A stretch of DNA of 64,000 nucleotides from Chitinophaga chungangae. GTDB taxonomy: Bacteria > Bacteroidota > Bacteroidia > Chitinophagales > Chitinophagaceae. The notes beneath the pieces were generated by a model. That model saw only the letters and a list, made by a program, of their open reading frames with translations, did not search any database and was not told the DNA's origin. Every line of letters begins with the position of its first letter. Within the stretch, counting starts at the first letter, position 1. Positions 51,899 to 59,598 of the stretch are shown one piece after another. A program made the position numbers and the translations under genes. The stretch spans positions 45,802-109,801 of the forward strand of contig NZ_JAGHKP010000006.1 in assembly GCF_017742215.1 (NCBI RefSeq), read 5' to 3'.

Positions 51899-52990
51899 TT
51901 GAGATACCGTTACGTTTTTATATTACTGTTATTATCCTCTTATGCCCGCGCCCAGGTATTGGGGGGAAGAAAAACGTTTGCGTTCCTCGATCTCCCGCCT
52001 TCGCCGCAGATCACCGCGCTGGGCGGCATTACGGTGAGCCAGCAGGGCGGCGACCTGAGCCTGGGGCTGATGAATCCCGCGCTGCTCAGGCCGGGCATGC
52101 ACACGCAATTGCAGGTAGGTTATTCCGGGTATGTGGGCGGTGTAAAATATTCCAATTTCGCTTTTGCTTACCACGTGCCTTCCATCGCCACCACCTTCGC
52201 CACCAGTATTCAATACACGGGTTACGGCAATGTAACGCATACGGATGCGGCGGGGAATATCCTGGGCGATTTCAGGCCCGTCGATTTTTACTGGCAGGTA
52301 AGCGCTTCGCGCCAATACCTTGAAAAGTGGATGTACGGCATCAGTTTCAAATACATCCGTTCGCGCTATCTCGATTTCAGGGCCACCGGTTTAGGCACCG
52401 ATGTTGGCATAACATTCAGGGACACGGCCAGCGGATGGCAGGCTGGGCTGCTGGCGAAGAACATGGGCATGCAGTTCACCCGCTATACCGCGGGCGCGCG
52501 CGAAGGCCTGCCGTTCGATCTGCAGGCGGGCGTGAGCAAAAGGCTGAAACATGTGCCGCTGCAGCTGTCCGCCACGCTTCATCACATTTACCAGTTCGAT
52601 GTGCGGTATGCCGATCCGGCGGCGGAAGAAAATATCATCATCGAAAACGGCGATACCATCCGGCGAAACGGCGGCACGATGGACAACATCTTCCGGCATT
52701 TTGTGCTGGCCGCACAGTTCGAGATCGGCAAATACGTGGAAGTAACCGCGGGTTACAATCATTTGCGGCGGCGGGAATTGTCGCTGCCGGACCAGGGCGG
52801 ATTGAGCGGTTTTTCTTTTGGTCTTGGCGTAGTGGCGAAGAAGATACAGCTGCGTTACGCGCGCAGCTGGTACCAGCGTTCCATCGCATTTAATCATGTT
52901 GGCCTCAGCATTCCGCTCAATCAATGGACGGGATTTGGTAAATTCGGAGAGCGCATCGGCTGGAAACCCGATGAAGCCTATGCTTTATAA
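51899..52990 (+). CDS. porQ: Type IX secretion system protein PorQ
   Basis: A 363-aa outer-membrane barrel. A signal peptide covers residues 1-19 (ending ARAQ). The mature protein begins with GGRKTFAFLDLPPSPQ and ALGGITVS, a PorQ signature, then LGLMNPALLRPGMH, and continues as FadL/PorV-like strands. PorQ helps type IX secretion of surface proteins and gliding adhesins in Bacteroidota. The start is a TTG; no ATG fits the signal peptide. The 11-bp repeat lies upstream, and the ABC transporter genes start 14 bp downstream. Confidence 0.88.
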   Translation: MRYRYVFILLLLSSYARAQVLGGRKTFAFLDLPPSPQITALGGITVSQQGGDLSLGLMNPALLRPGMHTQLQVGYSGYVGGVKYSNFAFAYHVPSIATTFATSIQYTGYGNVTHTDAAGNILGDFRPVDFYWQVSASRQYLEKWMYGISFKYIRSRYLDFRATGLGTDVGITFRDTASGWQAGLLAKNMGMQFTRYTAGAREGLPFDLQAGVSKRLKHVPLQLSATLHHIYQFDVRYADPAAEENIIIENGDTIRRNGGTMDNIFRHFVLAAQFEIGKYVEVTAGYNHLRRRELSLPDQGGLSGFSFGLGVVAKKIQLRYARSWYQRSIAFNHVGLSIPLNQWTGFGKFGERIGWKPDEAYAL

Positions 52991-53003
52991 ACACAGAAAA
53001 GAT

Positions 53004-53774
53004 ATGCAGCCTATTATTTCAATCAGGGAACTCCGGAAAAATTATGGTGAAAAACAGGTGCTGAAAGGCATCAACCTCGACATACACCCGGGGCAGATCA
53101 TCGGTTATATCGGTCCCAACGGCGCGGGGAAATCCACCACCGTAAAGATCCTCATCGGCCTGCTCGGCGATTTTGAAGGGGAAGTGAGCATTATGGGCAA
53201 AGACCTTCGCGAAGACATCCTGTCCGTTAAAAGCATGATCGGTTACGTGCCGGAGAACGCGGAAATATACGAAGTGCTGACGCCGATGGAATATCTTTCT
53301 TTCATCGGTAAACTTTACGGCCTGGACGATGAGCTGATCGAAGAGCGCGCAATGCGCATGCTGCAGGTGTTTGGCCTGCTGGAAAACAAAGACCAGCGGA
53401 TGGACACGTTTTCCAAAGGCATGCGGCAAAAAGTGCTCATCACGTCGGGCCTGCTGCACAACCCGCAGATCGTGGTGCTGGACGAACCGCTTTCCGGCCT
53501 CGACGCCAACGCGGTGATCATTGTGAAAGAGATCATCACGGCGCTGAAGCGTGAAAATAAAACGATCTTTTATTGCTCGCATATGATGGACGTGGTGGAA
53601 AAAGTGAGCGACCGGATCGTGCTGATAGACGAAGGAAGCATTGTGGCGGACGGCACTTTCAGCTCGCTGAAAGCGCATGGCGACGAAACGCTCGAGCAGA
53701 TCTTCGCGCGGCTTACCGGCAAACAGCAGTCCGGCGCGGGCGTAGATGAATTTATCAACGCCCTGGGACAATAA
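53004..53774 (+). CDS. ABC transporter ATP-binding protein
   Basis: A 256-aa ATPase. Walker A is GPNGAGKST (near residue 38), the Q-loop and signature FSKGMRQK follow (a variant of LSGGQ typical of exporters), Walker B is IVVLDEPLSGLD, and the switch His is in YCSHMMDV. It pairs with the permease immediately downstream as an exporter of unknown substrate. The start at 53004 is chosen because the open frame upstream runs through the porQ 3' end; 13 bp separate it from the porQ stop. Confidence 0.93.
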   Translation: MQPIISIRELRKNYGEKQVLKGINLDIHPGQIIGYIGPNGAGKSTTVKILIGLLGDFEGEVSIMGKDLREDILSVKSMIGYVPENAEIYEVLTPMEYLSFIGKLYGLDDELIEERAMRMLQVFGLLENKDQRMDTFSKGMRQKVLITSGLLHNPQIVVLDEPLSGLDANAVIIVKEIITALKRENKTIFYCSHMMDVVEKVSDRIVLIDEGSIVADGTFSSLKAHGDETLEQIFARLTGKQQSGAGVDEFINALGQ

Positions 53775-53786
53775 ACGGAACGAACG

Positions 53787-55502
53787 ATGAACAAATTTTT
53801 CCTTCATATCATTGCGCTGTTTAACCCGATCTGGGAAAAGATGGGCGTAAACACCGCGCAACTACGCGCGATACTGGACGTAAAGCTGAAGATGGACGAC
53901 CGCCGACCCAATGCTTACACCGGCATGCGGCAACAGGCGCAGAACAAACCGCGCAAAAACGGTTCCTGGGCCATTGTGCTGGTATCGTTGCTGATGGGCT
54001 TTTTTTACCTGTTCATTTTTGCGGTCGGTACCAGCCTTGTGCTGCAGTTCTTTTTGTGGTTCAGCGTTTTTACGGTCATGATGAGCATCACGCTGATCTC
54101 CGATTTTACGAGCGTGCTGATCGACGTGAAAGACAATTTCGTGATACTGCCCAGGCCGGTGAACGATAAAACCGTAGTGGTGAGCAGGTTACTGCACATC
54201 ATGGTGCATATTTCAAAGATCGTGGGGCCGCTGGCATTGCCGGCGTTTGCGTATATCTGTTTCCGTTACGGCATCGGGCCGGGGCTGTGGTTCGGCGTGC
54301 TGGTGATGCTGGTAAGCGTTTTCTGCATCTTCCTCATCAACACTGTGTATCTTGTTGCGCTGAAACTCACTACCCCTGAGCGTTTCAAAGAACTGCTGAA
54401 CTATCTCCAGATCGCTTTTTCCATCATCGTGTTCGCTACGTATTACCTCGCCCCGAGACTGGTACAGAAGTCGCAGCTGGCGCAGGTTAATCTGGCGGAT
54501 TATGCCTGGGTGAACTTCGTGCCCACGTATTGGTTCGCCCGGGCCTGGCTCAGCGTGTCCGGCCTGGATTTCCGCGGGTTCAGCATTGCGTATATCGTAT
54601 TGAGCATTTTAGTGCCTTTTGCCAGTCTCTGGCTGGTGGTGAAAGTATTCGCGCCGAGCTTCAACCGGAAACTGGGCATGCTCAGCGGCAGCGAGCCCGA
54701 CACGGTGAAGAAACGCGTAACACCGGTAAACACCGGGAACAAAAAACCGTTCTATAAAACGCTGGCGCGTCTTTCTTCCAAAAACCGGCTGGAACAGCTG
54801 TCGTTCGAACTGGTGTGGATGATCACCGGCCGCAGCCGGGAGTTCAAGCTGAAGGTGTATCCTTCGCTGGCCTACGTGGTCGTGTATTTCGCGTATTTTC
54901 TTTTCAACGGCAAACAGGGCACACCGGCGGAAACATGGGCCAAACTTCCGGAAACGAACATGTTCATCCTGCTGATCTACATCAGCAGTTTCGCGTTCAT
55001 CACGGCCATCAGCAATATTGTGTATTCGGACAAGTTCAGGGCGGCCTGGGTATATTATGCCGCTCCGGTAAAAACGCCCGGCGAGATATTGACCGGCGCT
55101 TTCAAAGCCACGCTGTTCAAGTTTTTCCTGCCGTTTTACATTGTGATCGTATTGTTTTCGCTGAGCGTGTGGGGCTTGCGGATATTGCCCGACCTGTTGC
55201 TGGGTTTTGTGAACGTGGTGCTGATCAACCTGTTTTTTGCGGTAGTGTATCTGCGCAAACTGCCTTTTTCTTCACAGCTGAGCGTAAAGCAGGGCGCGGG
55301 CACTTTCCTGAGAGGCCTGCTGATCATGGCGATTCCCGGCGCGATCGGTTTTGCGCATTTCGGGCTGCGATACATCGGCACCGGCAGCGGCTGGATATAC
55401 CTGTCGATGGTAGTGCTTTTCGGCCTTATATCGATGGCCGCGCTGTACCTGCTGTATACCCGTTACCACGAAACGGCCTGGGAAAAACTGGACGAATCCT
55501 GA
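53787..55502 (+). CDS. ABC transporter permease
   Basis: A 571-aa inner-membrane protein with about 12 hydrophobic segments in two sets separated by a soluble stretch near residues 300-360. No canonical permease motif is evident, but the gene follows an exporter ATPase by 12 bp and the size fits large ABC-2-like permeases of Bacteroidota. Substrate unknown. A terminator follows. Confidence 0.82.
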   Translation: MNKFFLHIIALFNPIWEKMGVNTAQLRAILDVKLKMDDRRPNAYTGMRQQAQNKPRKNGSWAIVLVSLLMGFFYLFIFAVGTSLVLQFFLWFSVFTVMMSITLISDFTSVLIDVKDNFVILPRPVNDKTVVVSRLLHIMVHISKIVGPLALPAFAYICFRYGIGPGLWFGVLVMLVSVFCIFLINTVYLVALKLTTPERFKELLNYLQIAFSIIVFATYYLAPRLVQKSQLAQVNLADYAWVNFVPTYWFARAWLSVSGLDFRGFSIAYIVLSILVPFASLWLVVKVFAPSFNRKLGMLSGSEPDTVKKRVTPVNTGNKKPFYKTLARLSSKNRLEQLSFELVWMITGRSREFKLKVYPSLAYVVVYFAYFLFNGKQGTPAETWAKLPETNMFILLIYISSFAFITAISNIVYSDKFRAAWVYYAAPVKTPGEILTGAFKATLFKFFLPFYIVIVLFSLSVWGLRILPDLLLGFVNVVLINLFFAVVYLRKLPFSSQLSVKQGAGTFLRGLLIMAIPGAIGFAHFGLRYIGTGSGWIYLSMVVLFGLISMAALYLLYTRYHETAWEKLDES

Positions 55503-55514
55503 GAAGATTTCCAT

Positions 55515-55552
55515 AAAAAGAAAAAGGGCCGCTGTAGTAAGCGGCCCTTTTG
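55515..55552. terminator. Bidirectional terminator between ABC permease and pdxJ
   Basis: An 11-bp stem (55522-55532 with 55541-55551) with A and T tracts on the two sides. Confidence 0.87.
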
Positions 55553-55564
55553 ATATGATGAGGT

Positions 55565-56296
55565 TTAATCCTGCAACTGTCTTTTATACAGCTGGATGGT
55601 ATTTTCCAGCCCGAAATAGATTGCATCGCACACCAGCGCGTGGCCGATGGACACTTCTTTTAACTGCGGGATGTGCAGCTTGAAAAAACGGAGATTGTCC
55701 AGGTTCAGGTCGTGCCCGGCGTTTAGCTCCAGGCCGATGGCAGACGCCGCTTTGGCGGTGTTTTTATAGTCGTTGAACAGGCGGAAGTTCTGCGGCTGCG
55801 TGCGGGCGTTCGCGTATTCTTCCGCGTAAGGGCCGGTATACAGCTCGATGCGGTCGGCTCCCGCTGTTTTTGCGCCTTCCACTTTATCCACTTCCGGGTT
55901 CAGGAAAATAGACACGCGGATGCCGGCTTTTTTGAGGGTGGAGATCACGTCTTTGAGGAAAGACTGGTAATGCACCGTGTCCCACCCGTTGTTGGAAGTG
56001 AGCACGCCCGGCGGATCGGGCACCAGCGTGGCCTGATGGGGTTTTGTTTCCAGCACCAGGTCCATAAAGTCTTGGGAAGGGTATCCTTCGATGTTAAATT
56101 CGGTGGTAACGACGGGTTTGAGGTCCCGCACGTCCTGGTAACGGATGTGCCGTTCGTCTGGCCGGGGATGTACCGTAATGCCGTCTGCCCCGAAACGTTC
56201 GCAGTCCTTTGCCACCTGTATAATGTCCGGCAGATTGCCGCCGCGTGCGTTGCGCAGCGTGGCAAACTTGTTAATGTTAACACTCAGCTTGGTCAT
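55565..56296 (-). CDS. pdxJ: Pyridoxine 5'-phosphate synthase
   Basis: A 243-aa TIM-barrel enzyme joining 1-deoxyxylulose-5-phosphate and 3-amino-2-oxopropyl phosphate in vitamin B6 synthesis. It begins LSVNINKFATLRNARGG, has GADGITVHPRPDERHI, and ends near LNAGHDLN and EVSIGHAL, all family motifs. Length is usual. It is 15 bp after the DUF3307 gene on the same strand. Confidence 0.96.
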   Translation of the reverse strand: MTKLSVNINKFATLRNARGGNLPDIIQVAKDCERFGADGITVHPRPDERHIRYQDVRDLKPVVTTEFNIEGYPSQDFMDLVLETKPHQATLVPDPPGVLTSNNGWDTVHYQSFLKDVISTLKKAGIRVSIFLNPEVDKVEGAKTAGADRIELYTGPYAEEYANARTQPQNFRLFNDYKNTAKAASAIGLELNAGHDLNLDNLRFFKLHIPQLKEVSIGHALVCDAIYFGLENTIQLYKRQLQD

Positions 56297-56311
56297 GCCG
56301 CAAAATTACAA

Positions 56312-57037
56312 CTATTGCAGCAGGAACGCCACAACGGAGCCGATAAAAATGGAAGTTGAAAAGCTCATGAGCGTGCCGATCAGCACGTATTCGGTTTCGC
56401 GGCGGTTGTCGCTCTCTTTCAGGTCGTTGAACCGCAGGATGGATTTGGCGGCGATGAGAAAACCGATGCCTTCGTAATGATTGGTGATGATGAAAGTGAG
56501 CACCAGCACGCGTTCGAATATGCCGATCCATCTGCCGGCCTCGCTGAGGGAGCCTTTGCCGTTATGAATGCGGGAATCGGAGATCTGGTCGCGCCAGCGT
56601 TTGGTGGCGAAGCCGAGCAGGAAGGCGGCGGGCCAGATCACGGCGGCGTAACCCATAACCACGGCCCAGAAGGGGGTATTTTGCCAGATGTCTTTGAGGT
56701 ACGGCAGTACGCCGTTCCAGCTATGGGTTACCTGCAGCCAGAGCAGTAAAAGCACCAGCAGGTGAAGGCCCTGGTCGATGAGGAAATTTTTCGCATTGTC
56801 TTTCCGGTGCAGTTTCCAGAGATCGATAAAAAAGTGGCTAACGGTAACGGCTACAGGTGCGAGCCATTGTTCCCATTCCGCGGTAAAAACATAGATCAGC
56901 GCGCCGTGGATGAAGCAATGCAGGTAAAGATAACCGGAGCCGGCCTTGAGGCGGCGTTTGTGTTGAACGATGCGGGTGGTTTGCAGCGCAAAATCACCCA
57001 GGAGGTGGGCGCACAGCCATTTGATGAGCAGTAGCAT
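56312..57037 (-). CDS. DUF3307 family membrane protein
   Basis: A 241-aa inner-membrane protein with about five or six hydrophobic segments. It starts with the family motif LCAHLLGDFALQ and has GIFERVLVLTFIITNHYEGIGFLIAAKSILRF near residue 190. DUF3307 genes often accompany satD genes, and here it follows the SatD-like gene by 11 bp, so the two products probably act together. Their joint role is unknown; the pair resembles the satD/satE genes seen in acid-tolerance clusters of streptococci. Confidence 0.85.
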   Translation of the reverse strand: MLLLIKWLCAHLLGDFALQTTRIVQHKRRLKAGSGYLYLHCFIHGALIYVFTAEWEQWLAPVAVTVSHFFIDLWKLHRKDNAKNFLIDQGLHLLVLLLLWLQVTHSWNGVLPYLKDIWQNTPFWAVVMGYAAVIWPAAFLLGFATKRWRDQISDSRIHNGKGSLSEAGRWIGIFERVLVLTFIITNHYEGIGFLIAAKSILRFNDLKESDNRRETEYVLIGTLMSFSTSIFIGSVVAFLLQ

Positions 57038-57048
57038 AAAGATATGGT

Positions 57049-57678
57049 TTAGAACATGGACGGGGCCTGTTGTTCAAAACGCCGCAATACGAGCTGTATC
57101 ACCTGCCATCCGGCGCCCTGCAGCCGCTGGTGAACGGCGGGCTGGCGGATGTTGAGTTTTTCCGCGGCCTGCACCTGCGTGAGGCCGTTCAGCTGTTCCA
57201 GCACGGCTTCCGCCTGCGGGGCGCTCCACCGTTCGATGATGAAGGAGAGCGACTGGCAGTGCACTTCCCACTCCTGGTTGACGGCAGGGTGGGGGCCGAC
57301 CACGGAGATAAGCCCGTTCTTTTTTTTCAGTTCGTCCAGGTATGGACCGGAGTTTTGAAACGCCGGCCCGTCTGAAGTAACTATTTTTTTCGCATTAAAA
57401 GAAATTTCGCCGGTACCGATGGCGAGTCTTGCTTTAAAATCCTCTTTCCACAACATGGCCATCAGCATCAGGCTGAAATGCAGGGCTTCGCCGGGGTTTT
57501 TCGTGATCACGGCCTGGAAGCTGTCTCCCCGGTATTGCTCCACGTCAAAACTTTTTTCTTTCTTTTTGACGACGGCAAATGCCTGCTCCAGCGCCTTTTG
57601 AAGGCGCCCGCGCTCTTTGGGGTCGAGCAGGGAGGACTGGATCACATCCCCGGTAATGACAACGGCATTCGTTTTCAT
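57049..57678 (-). CDS. SatD family protein with C-terminal helix-turn-helix
   Basis: A 209-aa cytoplasmic protein. The N-terminal 140 residues match SatD: VVITGDVIQSSLLDP, DVEQYRGDSFQAVI, and ARLAIGTGEISF. The strand order and the GD-S-F motif resemble a nucleotidyl-cyclase-like fold without obvious catalytic metal residues. The C-terminal 60 residues contain LTQVQAAEKLNIRQPAVHQRL, a helix-turn-helix of the sigma-70 region 4 type. A DNA-binding role fits the five palindromes just upstream of the gene, the first of which overlaps its promoter. Partner: the DUF3307 membrane protein. Confidence 0.82.
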   Translation of the reverse strand: MKTNAVVITGDVIQSSLLDPKERGRLQKALEQAFAVVKKKEKSFDVEQYRGDSFQAVITKNPGEALHFSLMLMAMLWKEDFKARLAIGTGEISFNAKKIVTSDGPAFQNSGPYLDELKKKNGLISVVGPHPAVNQEWEVHCQSLSFIIERWSAPQAEAVLEQLNGLTQVQAAEKLNIRQPAVHQRLQGAGWQVIQLVLRRFEQQAPSMF

Positions 57679-57682
57679 GTTA

Positions 57683-57690
57683 CAAATATA
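57683..57690 (-). promoter_or_regulatory. Candidate -7 element for the SatD-like gene
   Basis: TATATTTG on the minus strand fits TAnnTTTG and ends 5 bp before the start codon, which implies a leaderless or nearly leaderless transcript. It overlaps the first palindrome (57687-57706). Confidence 0.45.
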
Positions 57691-57826
57691 AGGTTATAAC
57701 CTTATAATTCATAATTATAAGCTATAAGACTTATAATCATCGAATATAAGCCTATAGGCTTATAATATGATATGTAAAATAAGCCCCTGGCCTTATAACA
57801 AGTCAATATAAGCTTGGAGACTTATT
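57687..57826. promoter_or_regulatory. Array of five TATAAG-N8-CTTATA palindromes
   Basis: Sites of 20 bp lie at 57687-57706, 57716-57735, 57745-57764, 57778-57797 and 57807-57826. Sites 1 and 3 are perfect palindromes; site 4 has AATAAG and site 5 ends CTTATT. Start-to-start distances are 29, 29, 33 and 29 bp, close to three helical turns. The array fills the gap between the ahcY terminator and the SatD-like gene, so it is most probably its operator. Confidence 0.8.
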
Positions 57827-57831
57827 ATCGG

Positions 57832-57867
57832 CGCAAAAAAAAGCAGCGCCTTTGCGGGCGCTGCTTT
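57832..57867 (-). terminator. Terminator after ahcY
   Basis: An 11-bp stem (57840-57850... paired with 57857-57867) with a T run on the minus strand. Confidence 0.83.
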
Positions 57868-57886
57868 GTATCATTCACCGTCAGGA

Positions 57887-59215
57887 TCAGTAACGGTAGT
57901 ATTCCGGTTTGAAGGGGCCTTCCACGGGAATGCCGAGGTAAGAAGACTGGGCGGAAGTAAGAGTGTCCAGTTCCACACCGATCTTTTTCAGGTGCAGGCG
58001 GGCTACTTTTTCGTCCAGGTGTTTGGGCAGAACGTACACTTTGTTCTCGTAAGCGGCGGAGTTGGTCCACAGTTCGAGCTGGGCAAGCGTTTGGTTGGTG
58101 AAGGAGTTGCTCATTACGAAAGAGGGGTGGCCGGTGGCGCAACCCAGGTTCACGAGACGGCCTTCGGCCAGCAGGATGATGTCTTTGCCGTCGATGGTGT
58201 ATTTGTCTACCTGCGGTTTGATCTCCACTTTGGAATGACCGTAGTTGGTGTTCAGCCAGGCAACGTCGATCTCGATATCGAAGTGGCCGATGTTGCACAC
58301 GATGGCTTTATCTTTCATGGTTTTGAAGTGGTCGCCGGTGATAATGTCGCGGCAGCCGGTGGTGGTTACGATGATGTCGGCTTCTTTCACCGCATCGGCC
58401 ATTTTCTTTACTTCATAACCTTCCATAGCGGCCTGGAGGGCGCAGATGGGGTCGATCTCGGTAACGATCACGCGTGCGCCGGCGCCTGCGAGGGATTCGG
58501 CGGAGCCTTTGCCTACGTCGCCAAAACCGGCCACAACAGCTACTTTACCGGCGATCATTACGTCGGTAGCGCGGCGGATGGCGTCCACGCAGGATTCGCG
58601 GCAGCCATATTTATTGTCGAACTTGGATTTGGTAACGGAATCGTTGATATTGATGGCGGGCATCGGTAAGGTGCCGTTCTTCATTCTTTCGTACAGGCGG
58701 TGAACACCGGTGGTGGTTTCTTCGCTCAGGCCTTTGATGTGCTGGATCAGCTCGGGGTAAACGTCGAACACCATGTTGGTGAGGTCGCCGCCGTCGTCGA
58801 GGATCATGTTCAGGGGTCGGTCGTAGCTGCCGAAGAAAAGGGTCTGCTCGATGCACCAGTTAAATTCTTCTTCGTTGAGGCCTTTCCATGCGTAAACCGG
58901 GATGCCTGCTGCGGCGATGGCTGCGGCGGCATGATCCTGCGTGGAGAAGATGTTGCAGGAGCTCCATTGTACTTCGGCGCCGAGGGCTACCAGTGTTTCA
59001 ATGAGTACGGCAGTCTGGATGGTCATGTGCAGGCAACCGGCAATACGCGCGCCTTTCAGCGGCTGGGTTTTACCATATTCTTCACGCAGCGCCATCAGAC
59101 CGGGCATTTCGGCTTCCGCCAGCTGTATTTCCTTGCGACCCCACTCGGCCAAAGACATGTCTTTAACTTTGTACTTGAGGTTCAAATCAATTTTGGATTT
59201 AGCAAATGTTGACAT
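57887..59215 (-). CDS. ahcY: Adenosylhomocysteinase
   Basis: A 442-aa NAD-dependent enzyme that splits S-adenosylhomocysteine into adenosine and homocysteine, relieving inhibition of methyltransferases. Visible are CLHMTIQTAVLIETL, SSCNIFSTQDHAAAA, the NAD-binding AGFGDVGKGSAESL and the C-terminal KPEYYRY with the conserved Lys and Tyr. Length is usual. The -7 element of its promoter is at 59232-59239. Confidence 0.97.
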   Translation of the reverse strand: MSTFAKSKIDLNLKYKVKDMSLAEWGRKEIQLAEAEMPGLMALREEYGKTQPLKGARIAGCLHMTIQTAVLIETLVALGAEVQWSSCNIFSTQDHAAAAIAAAGIPVYAWKGLNEEEFNWCIEQTLFFGSYDRPLNMILDDGGDLTNMVFDVYPELIQHIKGLSEETTTGVHRLYERMKNGTLPMPAININDSVTKSKFDNKYGCRESCVDAIRRATDVMIAGKVAVVAGFGDVGKGSAESLAGAGARVIVTEIDPICALQAAMEGYEVKKMADAVKEADIIVTTTGCRDIITGDHFKTMKDKAIVCNIGHFDIEIDVAWLNTNYGHSKVEIKPQVDKYTIDGKDIILLAEGRLVNLGCATGHPSFVMSNSFTNQTLAQLELWTNSAAYENKVYVLPKHLDEKVARLHLKKIGVELDTLTSAQSSYLGIPVEGPFKPEYYRY

Positions 59216-59231
59216 TCCGAATAAATTTTTG

Positions 59232-59239
59232 CAAATCTA
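59232..59239 (-). promoter_or_regulatory. Candidate -7 element for ahcY
   Basis: TAGATTTG on the minus strand fits TAnnTTTG, 17 bp before the start codon. The -33 position reads TTAT, not TTTG. Confidence 0.4.
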
Positions 59240-59352
59240 CCTTTATTTTAACTTTCTACATAATGCTAATTGGCGAACTTACCCCGCTCATTCTGAACCC
59301 TTCCCGCACATCTCCCTATTTTTTACATATAGAGAAATAAGTACAATTATTT

Positions 59353-59384
59353 TTTGCTTTAATATTATAAATAATATACATTTG
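59353..59384 (+). promoter_or_regulatory. Bacteroidetes-type promoter for the Calx-beta repeat protein
   Basis: TTTG at 59353-59356 is followed after exactly 20 bp by TACATTTG (59377-59384). This is one of the two full matches to the phylum's promoter consensus I saw in the window. The start codon lies about 208 nt beyond the expected transcription start. The remaining part of the gap from 59216 holds only the ahcY promoter. Confidence 0.6.
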
Positions 59385-59390
59385 CTAATT

Positions 59391-59598
59391 GGTAAGGTAT
59401 ATTACCAAATTTGTTACATATTATTTTTCGGAGTCATCGGTTAAGTAAACACGCCCCTGGTGGGCTTTAGAAAGGAGAAAAGGCATTCAACGCCCGTGCA
59501 TTTTTATCGACAAGCGAGGCTCCCTCACCGGGAAATTCCGGAGTATAACGTCAGTTTCCCGATACCTAGTGTGTATGTAAAGAAATTTTAATGTTACT
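59391..59598 (+). other. Long leader of the repeat protein, possibly structured
   Basis: About 208 nt lie between the expected transcription start and the start codon. Short hairpins can form: GCCC/GGGC near 59453-59465, GAGG/CCTC near 59516-59526, and either CCGG/CCGG (59528-59541) or CGGGAAA with TTTCCCG (59529-59535 with 59555-59561). The last two exclude each other. I do not recognise a known riboswitch. Confidence 0.4.
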
